Below, piece after piece: positions 26,840 to 36,948 of a DNA stretch of 64,000 nt. The stretch lies in assembly GCA_036391875.1 (NCBI GenBank), contig DASVZA010000019.1, forward strand, positions 31,885-95,884. The letters run 5' to 3'. Source of the DNA: Parasulfuritortus sp036391875 (GTDB taxonomy: Bacteria; Pseudomonadota; Gammaproteobacteria; Burkholderiales; Thiobacillaceae). Under the pieces are notes generated by a model, which was not told the DNA's origin, did no database searches, and was given only the letters and a program-made list of their open reading frames with translations. The translations under genes and the position numbers were made by a program. Numbering within the stretch: position 1 is the stretch's first letter; each line of letters opens with the position of its first letter.

Positions 26840-27607
26840 TCAGGGTTTCTTGCTGCGCGGCAAGGACTCGACCCGGCCACTCTCGGCCGGCGCGGCGGCT
26901 GGCAGGACCTCCCTGGCGCCCGCCAACTCGTGCCGGTCCAGGCGCGCCAGGGCGACCACCAGACCGATCGTGGCCAGGACCAGGAAGACTGGGCCGAACA
27001 ACCAGAACACCAGCGGGATCGCGAACAGAAATGCGCGCATGCCGACGGCGATCAGGTTGCCGGCCTGGATCAGGCGGTTGGCCACGCTTTCCGGCGACAG
27101 CGCCGGGTGATTGCGGTAGGCCTCGGCCGGCACGTTGAGCATGAACAGGACGTGGGTCGCCAGGCGCATCGACATCGCGTAGGCGAAGAAGGCGATGATG
27201 AAGTCGACCAGCAGGCAGAGCACCTTGAGGATCCACAGTTCGGCTGAATGGGAGCCGAACAGGCCCAGGCTGTGCCAACTGCGGGTGATGTTGTCGGCCT
27301 GGCCGGACAGGGTCAGGGTGCCGATGATCAGCACCGAGGCGGTCGACGCCATCATGATGCTGACCATGATGAAGTTGCGCAGGGTCTGGACCGCCATGAT
27401 GTCCGTGCCCGGGTCGGTCATCACGTGCTCAACCCAGTAGCGGCGGGCCAGGGCGTTCACGGCGTGGATGGAATAGGTCGGATCCTTGCGGACCTGGCTG
27501 CGCAGGTGCAGATAGTAGGCGGCCACCAGCAGCGCGCTGAAGACCAGCGCCAATCCGTCGGCGGCGAATTCCTCCAGCCAGGCGAGGATGGGCTGCGCCT
27601 CAGTCAC
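26840..27607 (-). CDS. DUF599 family inner-membrane protein
   Basis: 255 residues with four predicted membrane helices, for example LALVFSALLVAAYYL and FLFAIPLVFWLFGPVFLVLA. It carries the family block ARRYWVEHVM...VQTLRNFIM. Function unknown. The GTG start is preceded by AGGGAG. It converges on draG with one base between the stops, and the two are unlikely to be related. Confidence 0.82.
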   Translation of the reverse strand: MTEAQPILAWLEEFAADGLALVFSALLVAAYYLHLRSQVRKDPTYSIHAVNALARRYWVEHVMTDPGTDIMAVQTLRNFIMVSIMMASTASVLIIGTLTLSGQADNITRSWHSLGLFGSHSAELWILKVLCLLVDFIIAFFAYAMSMRLATHVLFMLNVPAEAYRNHPALSPESVANRLIQAGNLIAVGMRAFLFAIPLVFWLFGPVFLVLATIGLVVALARLDRHELAGAREVLPAAAPAESGRVESLPRSKKP

Positions 27608-27718
27608 AAAACACTCCCTACGGTAGGCAGGGCGACGGCCAGACTGAATTGGGCATGGTCGGGGGCGAAGGGCTTCATGCCCTCATTATGGCATTCTGCG
27701 CCGGCCCCGCAGTCGGCT

Positions 27719-28561
27719 TTACTTGGCCGCTGCGGCGAGTTGGCGCCAGCGCTTGGCTTGGTCCGGGTCGGGCGTCAGGCCGAGTTCGCCCTTGTCGTAG
27801 GCGTCGGCCAGGGTGGCCATGGCGACCGGATTGCCATGTCCGGCCGACATCTTCAGCCAGCCCAGGGCCTGTTTCGGGTCGGCCTCGACGCCCCAGGCAC
27901 CGTCCCGATAGTGCATGGCGAGCTGGTACTGGGCTACGTTGTCTCCGGCCAGGGCCCGTGCCTTCAGGCTGCCGACCGACTGGCCGCTTTCGGTCGCCCG
28001 GTCGAACAGGCCGGACAAGCGGGCCAGGATGCCGGGATTGCCGTTTTGCTCATCGCCGGCGGTCGGCTGGTCGACGCCGAGCAGCTGCCTCGCCTGCGAA
28101 TCGCCCTGGGCGGCGGCGCGGTTCAGCATGCGGCGGCCTTCCATTTGCTGGGCCGGCACTGACGAGGCCAGCAGGGCGGCGCCCAGTTCGGCCTCGGCGT
28201 GATGGTTGCCGGCCTGGACCGCTTGCTGCCACCAGTGCTGCGCCTTGGCCGCGTTCCGGTCGACGCCGTCGCCCTGGTCATAGGCATCGCCCAGCAGGGC
28301 TTCGGCATCCGCCGCACCGGCGTGGGCGGCCCGGCGCAGCCATTGGACAGCGGCCTGATGGTCGACCGGCAGCCCCAGACGGCCATCGCGATAATCAAGT
28401 GCCAATTGCAGTTCCGCGGCCGGCTCGCCGTTCAAGGCCTGCTGCCGGAGCTGCTGCTGGTCGGCGAGGGTAGAATTGGCATGGGGGCCGAACACGATCA
28501 CGGCGATGCCGGCCGCCACCAGTCCGGCCATCAGCATGGGCATGCGGGACTGTCTGGCCAT
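27719..28561 (-). CDS. Sel1-repeat protein with N-terminal membrane anchor
   Basis: 280 residues. One N-terminal hydrophobic segment (MPMLMAGLVAAGIAVIVF) is followed by about five Sel1-like repeats (for example AAVQWLRRAAHAGAADAEALLGDAYDQG, here split by motif). These are helical hairpins for protein binding, probably periplasmic. ATG 28561 has GAGG nine bases upstream; an in-frame ATG at 28693 lacks a ribosome site. Divergent from the kinase gene at 28844. Confidence 0.82.
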   Translation of the reverse strand: MARQSRMPMLMAGLVAAGIAVIVFGPHANSTLADQQQLRQQALNGEPAAELQLALDYRDGRLGLPVDHQAAVQWLRRAAHAGAADAEALLGDAYDQGDGVDRNAAKAQHWWQQAVQAGNHHAEAELGAALLASSVPAQQMEGRRMLNRAAAQGDSQARQLLGVDQPTAGDEQNGNPGILARLSGLFDRATESGQSVGSLKARALAGDNVAQYQLAMHYRDGAWGVEADPKQALGWLKMSAGHGNPVAMATLADAYDKGELGLTPDPDQAKRWRQLAAAAK

Positions 28562-28843
28562 CGTCGTCCACCTCGTCGTTTCACTGCCGTAGGACGGTTC
28601 CCGGTCCGACTCCGTGGCGACAAAACAGGACACGGGGGACTGCAGCAAGGCGCGGACGGGGGAAAAAAGACGCATTTTTTGACCTTCGTTCATTACTTTT
28701 GGTTAAGCTTCGCCTGAAGCCCCAGCAAGAGCCGGACCAAAGCCCGAACAGGCAAAATTAACCATTAATATTCATGAAGTTGCATAAACCACTCCGCCGC
28801 CAGCCGGCGCCCGCCGACTACACGTCTCGTTGGAACCCGCAAA

Positions 28844-30585
28844 ATGCGTAGCCCTCGGGACTGGTTCCGGATCAATCGACTGCAGCGCAAGGTACTGCTG
28901 GTGGTGGTGGTCATCATCGTGGTGCCCATGGTGGTGACCGGCACCCTCAGCGCCTATTGGGTCACCCGCCGGGTGGATGCCTCGATCGAGAACTGGCTGC
29001 GCGAATCGACCCGGCTCAATCTGGACTGGCTGCACGGGTTGCATCACAACGGCCGGCTGTTCGCCGATGTCCTGGAAGAGGTGAACCAGGGCCGCTGGCA
29101 GCCCGACACCGGCCGGTCGCCGATCCCGGCCCGGCTTCAGCCGCTGGCCCAGGAACTGGGCATCAGCTTCGTCCAGGTCTACGGCCGCGACGGCCGACTG
29201 GTCTACAGCTCTTCGCCGCTGAACATCGCCTGGCGCCCCAAGGACGGCCAGGACGAGGTCCTGATCCGGATCCGGCGCGGCGAACAGCATCTGCTGGCGG
29301 CGCTCACCGTGGTCGGTGCCGCCGGACCGGACCCAGCCCGCTACCGGATCGTGGTCGGCACCCTGTTCGACAAGCCGCTGCTGCAGCGCCTGGGCACCAC
29401 CAGCGGCCTGAAGACCCGGCTCTATTACCCCCGCGGCGAGGACTTCGCCAAGGCCTTCGCCGAAGAGGAAAGCGCCTCCCTGCGGCTGCGCCTGCCGCCG
29501 GAGGCCTTCGCCCAGTTGCAGCAGCACCGGGAATACTTCAACCCGGAAGCCGAGGAAGGCGAGTACTGGGGCCTCTACACCCCGGTGCTGGACGCCACCG
29601 GCCGCATGGAGGCGGTGCTGTTCAGCGGCCTGGCGCACCGACACGGCGACCAGATCCTGGCCGACCGCACCACCCTCACCCTCGCCATCGCCCTGCTCGG
29701 CACCCTGCTGGCCGGCGCCATGGGCCTGCTGCTCAGCCGGCTGGTGATCCGGCCGGTCGAAGCGCTGCGCGACGGCGTACTCAAGGTGGCCGCCCAGGAC
29801 TTCAAGGCCGAAATACCGGTCGGCGGCGACGACGAGCTGGGCGACCTCGCCCGCGCCTTCAACACCATGGCAGCCAGCCTGCGCCACGCCCGCGATGAGC
29901 AGCAGATGGCATTCCGGCGCGACAAGATCACCGCCATGGGCGAACTGTCGCTGGCCATGGCGCACGAGATCCGCAACCCGATCGGCGTGATCAACACCGC
30001 GGCGCAACTGCTGGAGAAGGCCGAGGGCGACCCGACGCGCCAGGCCGACCTGACCCGCATGATCCGCGAGGAGACCGCGCGCCTGAACGGCCTGCTGCGC
30101 GACTTCCAGCAACTGGCCAAACACCGCAAGCCGGAATTCGCCGCCGTCCCGCTGCAGAAGCCGTTGGAGGCGGCGGTCCGCTACCGCCTCGCCGGCCGGC
30201 CCGACGTGGTCGTCAGGCGCGACTACAACCACGGCGAGCGCCTGATCCAGGCCGACACCGAACTGCTGCAGCAGGCCTGGACCAACCTGATCAACAACGC
30301 CCTGGAGGCGATCGGCGCCAACCCGGCCGAGCTGACCCTGCGTTCCTGGCAGGAGGACGGCACGCTCTGCCTGGCCCTGGAGGACAACGGCCCGGGCGTG
30401 CCGATCGATCTCGTGCCGCGCCTGTTCGAGCCCTTCTTCACTTCCAAGGAGCACGGCAGCGGCCTGGGCCTGACCATCACCAACACCCTGGTCGAAGCCA
30501 ACGGCGGCCGGCTCGAATACGCCCCCGGCCGCGCCGGCGGCGCCAGTTTCGTCATGCGGTTCCCCGAAGCCGCGGGAGAAACCTG

Positions 30586-30586
<1 letters not shown>
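28844..30586 (+). CDS. sensor histidine kinase with periplasmic sensor and HAMP domain
   Basis: 580 residues. Helix 1 at about 17-40, periplasmic sensor to about 280, helix 2 at about 285-305, then HAMP. The HisKA phospho-acceptor is His374 in AMAHEIRNPIG, and the ATPase domain has N box NLINNALEAIG, G1 EDNGPGVP and G2 GSGLGLTIT. The signal is unknown. The stop overlaps the response regulator start (TGATG), so the two form a pair. Related to the NtrB/AtoS group that acts with sigma-54 activators. Confidence 0.93.
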
Positions 30587-31974
<1,388 letters not shown>

Positions 31975-32291
31975 CCCGCCCCGGCCCATGACGGACGCCA
32001 GGCCCGGCTGCCGGGCATTCCGGCCTGTTTAAGTAAAACTTAACAATCCCCCGGTTATAAGATTGCCTGGCGGACGCTTGGCTCAGCCACCGTCCGAAGC
32101 CGATGCCGGCGCGACTTGGCCGAACCGGCCCACGCGGCATACAAATTGGTAAAAGATTTTGATCGACGCGCTGTGTAACGTGTCCGGATCGGCGCCCCGC
32201 CGTGACACGGCCGCTCGCCGGTCGGCCCCACACCCGGCGAACCGACATCCGGCCGACATTGTCGATTGCATCCACCCACTTCGCGACGCCT

Positions 32292-33149
32292 ATGTTCAAA
32301 CCCCAGACCCTCCCCGCCGGCGAACGCGCCGTGATCCTGTTCCACGGCCTGTCCAGCAGTCCGCTGGAGGTCCAACTGCTCGGCCGCGGCCTGCAGCGGG
32401 CCGGCTACACGGTGTACCTGCCCCATCTGCCGGGCTACGGCGACGGCGGCGAGAACGACCGCGCGGTCACGGACTGGCAGGACTGGCTGGACCAGGCCCT
32501 GCGGGAATTCGACCGGGTCAAGGCACTGCACGAACACGTGGCCATCGGCGGCCTGTGCATCGGCGCGACCCTGGCCCTGAACGTGGCCGCCCGGCGCGCC
32601 GACCAGGTGGCCGCCTTCGTCGCCCTGTCGATCACCCTCTGGTACGACGGCTGGAACCTGCCCTGGTACCGCTTCCTGCTGCCGCTGGCGGCCTATGTCC
32701 CGTTCGGCATGCGCTACCGCTTCAAGGAAAGCGCGCCCTACGGCGTCAAGGACGAACGCATGCGCGCCTGGATCGCCCGCGAGATGGAAAAGACCCATTC
32801 CTCCGTGGCCGGTGCGGCGACCCTGAGCGCCGCCAGCCTGATCCAGGCCCGCCGGCTGTACCGGGCCACGCGCAGGATTTTGCCCCGGGTCACGGCGCCG
32901 ACCCTGGTCATCCACGCCATGGAAGACGACATGTCGTCGCCCCGCAACCCGGAATACCTGGTCCGCCACCTGGGCGCCGACCAGACCCGCTACGTGGTGT
33001 TGCGGAACAGCTACCACATGATCACCCTGGACCAGGAGAAGGACCGGGTACTGGCTGAAACGCGCACCTTTCTCGATCAGGTATTGGCCGCTGCGGAAAA
33101 GAAACCGATTCCGGCAAGCAACGTCTACCCGATAGCCCAATCACGCTGA
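32292..33149 (+). CDS. alpha/beta-hydrolase with cysteine nucleophile
   Basis: 285 residues of the carboxylesterase/serine-aminopeptidase fold. The oxyanion segment is LFHGLSSSP. The nucleophile elbow reads GGLCIGATLAL, so residue 89 is Cys where most relatives have Ser, as in dienelactone hydrolases. Asp (HAMEDDMSSP) and His (NSYHMITLD) complete a triad. The start at 32292 has no strong ribosome site. It is followed at once by an acyl carrier protein and a ketosynthase, so the substrate may be a thioester on that carrier. That is inference. Confidence 0.82.
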   Translation: MFKPQTLPAGERAVILFHGLSSSPLEVQLLGRGLQRAGYTVYLPHLPGYGDGGENDRAVTDWQDWLDQALREFDRVKALHEHVAIGGLCIGATLALNVAARRADQVAAFVALSITLWYDGWNLPWYRFLLPLAAYVPFGMRYRFKESAPYGVKDERMRAWIAREMEKTHSSVAGAATLSAASLIQARRLYRATRRILPRVTAPTLVIHAMEDDMSSPRNPEYLVRHLGADQTRYVVLRNSYHMITLDQEKDRVLAETRTFLDQVLAAAEKKPIPASNVYPIAQSR

Positions 33150-33160
33150 AGGAGTTCCCC

Positions 33161-33409
33161 ATGGACGTCTATCCCATCATTCTCGAGGCCCTGCACAACC
33201 GCTACGACATCGCGGTCGACTCGGTCACGCCGGAAACCACGCTGGAGTCGCTCCAGGTCGATTCGCTGGGCCTGGTCGAACTCATGTTCGAGGTCGAGGA
33301 CCGGCTGGGCGTCCCTGCCCCGCAGGACTTCGCGGCGCCCGTCACGATCGCCGACCTGGTCAAGCTCGTCGAGCGCATGCAGGGCAACCACGCGGGCCAG
33401 CCGGCATGA
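33161..33409 (+). CDS. acyl carrier protein
   Basis: 82 residues with the phosphopantetheine serine in VDSLGLVELMF (about residue 36) and the acidic four-helix profile. AAGGAG precedes the ATG. It overlaps the ketosynthase start by four bases and is probably dedicated to that enzyme; the housekeeping acpP would sit with fabD/fabG, which are absent here. Confidence 0.93.
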   Translation: MDVYPIILEALHNRYDIAVDSVTPETTLESLQVDSLGLVELMFEVEDRLGVPAPQDFAAPVTIADLVKLVERMQGNHAGQPA

Positions 33410-34650
33410 GCCGACGCGTCGCGGTGACCGGCCTGGGCGTGGTCACGCCCCATGGCGACGATCCCGACGCGTTCTTCGCGGCGCTGATGCGCGGCGAATC
33501 GGCCATCCGCCTGTTCAGCCCCGAGGACGCCCCCAATCCCCAGGCCGTGCCGGCCGGCCACTGCGCCGGTTTCGACGCCGCGGCCCGCCTCGGCCGGGGC
33601 CGGGCCAACGGCATGGACCGCTTCAGCCAGATGGCAACCGCCGCCGCCGAATCAGCCTGGCGGGACGCAGGCCTGGACCGTGACGAGACCCTGCCGAAGC
33701 AGGATGTCGGCGTGTTCTGGGGCACCGGCGGCGGCGGCATCACGACCACCGAGCGCGGCTACCGCGACCTGTTCCTGCGCGGCAAGGCGCGCATTTCGCC
33801 GGTCTCGGTGATCCTCGGCATGAACAACGCCGCCGCTTCGCACATCGCCATCGGCCTCGGCCTGGGCGGCGCGAACTTCACCTATTCGGTCGCCTGCGCC
33901 TCCTCGGCCATCGCCATCGGCGAAGCCTTCCGCCGGGTCCGCTCCGGCGAAGCGCCGGCGATGCTGGCGGGCGGCTCGGAAACGCCGCTGGTCTACGGCG
34001 TCATTCGGGCCTGGGAATCGCTCCAGGTCCTGGCCTTGGGCGACGAAGCCGGCGCCCCCGCGGTCTGCCGCCCGTTCGACAGCGAGCGACGCGGCCTGGT
34101 GCTGACCGAAGGGGCCGGCGCCATCGTGCTGGAGGACTGGGACCGGGCCGTGGCGCGCGGCGCCCGCATCCATGCCGAACTGGTCGGCTACGGCAGCAGT
34201 TGCGACCACAGCCACCTGTCCCGGCCCGACCCGGCCGGCCAGGTCCGCGCCCTGAAGGCCGCCCTGGCGGACGGCGATCTGCAGATCGGCGAGATCGATT
34301 ACGTGAATGCCCACGGCACCGCCACCCGGGAAGGCGACGCCGCCGAAATCGCGGCCCTCAAGGAGGTGCTGGCCGACCGGGCCGGCGAGGTGGCGGTCAG
34401 TGCGACCAAGTCGATGCACGGCCACGCCATGGGCGCCGCCGGCGTGGTCGAGGCGATCGTCACCGTCCAGGCGCTGGCCAACCAGGCCATTCCGCCCACG
34501 GCCCACCTCGCCTCGCTCGCCCCGGAATGCACCGGCCTGCGCCACATCACGGCCGGCGAGCATGGAGTCGAGGTGCGCGCCGCGCTGTCCAACTCGTTCG
34601 CGTTCGGCGGCTCCAACGCCGTGCTCGCCTTCCGCCGGGCAGGATCGTAG
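33406..34650 (+). CDS. beta-ketoacyl-ACP synthase II-like enzyme (FabF family)
   Basis: 414 residues, thiolase fold. The active-site Cys lies in SVACASSAIAIGEA and the two catalytic His in NAHGTAT and GHAMGAAG. It condenses malonyl-ACP with an acyl chain. In a three-gene cassette with a private ACP and a hydrolase but no reductases, it more likely serves a specialised acyl product than bulk fatty acids. Confidence 0.92.
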   Translation: MSRRVAVTGLGVVTPHGDDPDAFFAALMRGESAIRLFSPEDAPNPQAVPAGHCAGFDAAARLGRGRANGMDRFSQMATAAAESAWRDAGLDRDETLPKQDVGVFWGTGGGGITTTERGYRDLFLRGKARISPVSVILGMNNAAASHIAIGLGLGGANFTYSVACASSAIAIGEAFRRVRSGEAPAMLAGGSETPLVYGVIRAWESLQVLALGDEAGAPAVCRPFDSERRGLVLTEGAGAIVLEDWDRAVARGARIHAELVGYGSSCDHSHLSRPDPAGQVRALKAALADGDLQIGEIDYVNAHGTATREGDAAEIAALKEVLADRAGEVAVSATKSMHGHAMGAAGVVEAIVTVQALANQAIPPTAHLASLAPECTGLRHITAGEHGVEVRAALSNSFAFGGSNAVLAFRRAGS

Positions 34651-34771
34651 GCAGCGCCGGGCGCTCAGCCCTTCTCCGTCCCTCGGGCTGGAACGCGACG
34701 GCTGCCAGACCACCCGGCTGATCCGCTCGCTGGCCCCTGACCAACCGGTGATCGGCCTGACCGGTCCAGTC

Positions 34772-35200
34772 TCAGGACAGCACCGGCAACGCCATGCCGC
34801 CTTTGTCGGCAGGCGCCTCGCCCATCCGCTTGAGGTGCGCCGCAAGGGCCGAATCCATGGTCGCCAGATGCAGCTCGAACCACTCGGCCAGCCCCTTCCT
34901 GACGTAGGCCCGGGCCAGCATCAGCCGGCCGCGCTGGACCGCGCGATTCATCTGCACCAGGTCGCCGTAGACGCGGTGATGTTCGCCCTCGTGTTCACCC
35001 AGGGCCGGAAAACGCGAAACCCGCATCAGCCGGCCCTCGTTGCTGAAATGTTGGCGGCAATGGTCGAGCAGCCTGCCGAACAGGACGGCGAAATCGGCAT
35101 TGTCCGCCTCGGCCAGCAGATTCACCATGGCGACGAATTCGCGGTGGGTATGGTCCATTTCGGCCACGCCCAAGGCGTGGGCCGGGCCGTTCCAGTCCAT
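34772..35200 (-). CDS. bacteriohemerythrin
   Basis: 142 residues forming the four-helix di-iron oxygen-binding fold. Ligands are visible as H (MDHTHREF), H-x3-E (HCRQHFSNEG region), HxxxH (HEGEHHRVY) and HxxxxD (HLATMD). It can bind or sense oxygen. Its ATG shares a base with the stop of the SIR2-like gene, so the two are co-translated, and the pair has a NifA/sigma-54 promoter. An oxygen-buffering or oxygen-sensing role for nitrogen fixation fits this context. Confidence 0.92.
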   Translation of the reverse strand: MDWNGPAHALGVAEMDHTHREFVAMVNLLAEADNADFAVLFGRLLDHCRQHFSNEGRLMRVSRFPALGEHEGEHHRVYGDLVQMNRAVQRGRLMLARAYVRKGLAEWFELHLATMDSALAAHLKRMGEAPADKGGMALPVLS

Positions 35201-36051
35201 CAGGCCGCCTCCAGTACCCGTCCGCTCTCCGCCGCGGTGAGCAGGTCGGCCGCATCGGCCTGGACCAGCTCGAAACCGATCTTGTCGAGGAAGCGCTTTT
35301 CCTTGTCGTTGGCGTTCGGGATCAAGGCCCAGCCGCCGCCGGAGCCGAACACGATGTCGGACAGCACCATGCGCTCGGTGTCCCGGTTCAGGCGCATGCC
35401 CAGCAGCAGGTATTTCCGGCCCTGGCGCATGCGCTTGACGAAGGGCGGGATGGCGAAGCCGCCCATCAGTTCGGTGATGTAGTCGACGAAGTCTGCATCC
35501 GAGGCGATGTAGTTGGACTCGGGCAGTGGCGTGCCGAGCGGCTTGAACAGGACCGGCAGGCTGACGTCGACCGTCTCGGGATCGGCGGCCCGGTAGGCGG
35601 CGCCGTCGTACTGGAACAGCTTGAAGCGATAGGCCGCCGCGCTGATCCGGGCGACGCCGACGATCAGGGTATGCGGGGTTTCGGCATAGGCCTTCTGCAG
35701 CAGCGTATCCCGATTGCTGTCGACGATATAGCCCAGCTTCAGTCCTGCCAGCCAGTCATGCAGGGCCGAGCCGCTCCAGGCAGTGTCGCGATAGGTGCGG
35801 TCGAGGAACTTGGTGAGTGCCGCGCGGCCCCGCTTCAATTCCACGTTCATGGCCGCGCGGGGGAATTCGTACATCAGCTTGGGCGCCATCGGCTGGCCAT
35901 TGTTCATGGCCAGGATCAGGCTGTCGCTGTCGGCTGGAATGGCGTTGCCGCTGACAGGTTCGGTCACGCCGGCCAGCGCGCCGGCACCCAGGTAGGGCAC
36001 CACGGAACCGTCGGACAGGCCGGACAGGATGGGGGCGAATATTTCGGGCAC
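35200..36051 (-). CDS. SIR2-like NAD-binding domain protein, NifA-controlled
   Basis: 283 residues. The N-terminus GSVVPYLGAGAL has the GAG pattern of the SIR2-like Rossmann fold (about 13-24), and a later ELMGGFAIPPFVKR block belongs to the same family. The catalytic His of true sirtuin deacetylases is not evident. SIR2-like domains can bind or hydrolyse NAD. The GTG start at 36051 is set by AGGAGA six bases upstream; codons further back cross the promoter. Overlaps hemerythrin. The domain call is moderate and the function unknown. Confidence 0.75.
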   Translation of the reverse strand: MPEIFAPILSGLSDGSVVPYLGAGALAGVTEPVSGNAIPADSDSLILAMNNGQPMAPKLMYEFPRAAMNVELKRGRAALTKFLDRTYRDTAWSGSALHDWLAGLKLGYIVDSNRDTLLQKAYAETPHTLIVGVARISAAAYRFKLFQYDGAAYRAADPETVDVSLPVLFKPLGTPLPESNYIASDADFVDYITELMGGFAIPPFVKRMRQGRKYLLLGMRLNRDTERMVLSDIVFGSGGGWALIPNANDKEKRFLDKIGFELVQADAADLLTAAESGRVLEAA

Positions 36052-36087
36052 GGACTTTCTCCTGGCTGGACGAATGATTCCTCTACC

Positions 36088-36103
36088 CGCAAAACCCGTG
36101 CCG
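36088..36103 (-). promoter_or_regulatory. sigma-54 promoter of the SIR2-hemerythrin operon
   Basis: Minus strand reads CGGCAC-GGGTT-TTGC, one mismatch from consensus with correct spacing. Expected start about 25 bases before the GTG. The NifA site at 36148 is about 70-85 bases upstream of that start. Confidence 0.85.
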
Positions 36104-36147
36104 CGCACGAATCCCTGTACTGGCGGGCCTTCGCCGCCGGACGGCCT

Positions 36148-36163
36148 TGTCGCGTTTACGACA
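36148..36163. promoter_or_regulatory. NifA upstream activator site, shared by divergent units
   Basis: Exact TGT-N10-ACA inside a longer dyad, CTTGTCG...CGACAAG. It lies between two outward-facing sigma-54 promoters (36088-36103 minus, 36237-36252 plus), within normal activating distance of both. Confidence 0.82.
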
Positions 36164-36236
36164 AGGCTCCCGGCATTGGCGCATATCGGCAGCCTGGTTG
36201 GGCGGGAAAACACGCAGCGGCGCGGGTTTGCCGGAG

Positions 36237-36252
36237 TGGCCCGGATTTTGCG
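36237..36252 (+). promoter_or_regulatory. sigma-54 promoter of the 186-residue gene
   Basis: TGGCCC-GGATT-TTGC, one mismatch from consensus with correct GG-N10-GC spacing. Expected start about 30 bases before the ATG at 36292. The NifA site is centred about 107 bases upstream of that start. Confidence 0.87.
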
Positions 36253-36291
36253 ATGTCCTTATCGGTTATTAACACTTCCGAGGGGAAGATC

Positions 36292-36852
36292 ATGCTGTTG
36301 GACAACTACGAAAAACAATATCTGCTGTACAACTCCAACTTCAAGGAAAGTGCCGGCGCCGGCTGGAACGCCTATCGCGGCGACCTGGTCGTGGTGGAAG
36401 GCGAGATCGCCGATGCCCAGGGCCGGCGCAAGCCGCCCGTGGTCGGCCTGATCGGCGCGGTCGTGCTCACCGAGGCGGACAAGATCAAGCTGCTGGCAGG
36501 CTCGCTGGACGACCTGTCCGACATCACGATCCTGCTGGACAAGTACAAGGCCGATTTCGCAGCGGACGCCAGACTGCTGCTCTACGTGGTCAACGTCGCC
36601 AAGCCCATGGTCGCCGCGCTGGACGGCCTGAGCATCGTGCTGATCCCGATGACCGACGGCATGGTCTGGAACGAACTGGTCGACGAGCTGGCCCTGGAGA
36701 AGAGCGACTTCAAGGGCCAGAGCGCCGGCGAGAAGGTACGCACCGTGTTCGACGCATTCAAGGATTACAAACCGAAGTACGAGACCGTCTCCCTGGACGA
36801 AGCGCTGGCCCGCAAGACCGACGCCAAGCGGGAAAGCCGCGGACCGGTCTGA
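36292..36852 (+). CDS. uncharacterised 186-residue protein, NifA-controlled
   Basis: Soluble acidic protein (starts MLLDNYEKQYLLYNSN) with a hydrophobic core rich in Val/Leu (VGLIGAVVLTEADKIKLLAG) and a charged tail. No recognised family, no Cys cluster, no membrane helix. ATG 36292 has GAGGGG six bases upstream; the in-frame ATG at 36253 falls at the sigma-54 -12 element and is excluded. It is the only gene of its unit, which suggests a product needed in quantity during nitrogen fixation. Confidence 0.8.
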   Translation: MLLDNYEKQYLLYNSNFKESAGAGWNAYRGDLVVVEGEIADAQGRRKPPVVGLIGAVVLTEADKIKLLAGSLDDLSDITILLDKYKADFAADARLLLYVVNVAKPMVAALDGLSIVLIPMTDGMVWNELVDELALEKSDFKGQSAGEKVRTVFDAFKDYKPKYETVSLDEALARKTDAKRESRGPV

Positions 36853-36948
36853 GTCCTAGCGCGGCCAGCATCCCGCTTGGTTAAGCGGCAGCCTGGGAGC
36901 AATGGCAGAGACTGCCGTTCTCCCGCTTTCAGCAAGTCAACCCGCCCG

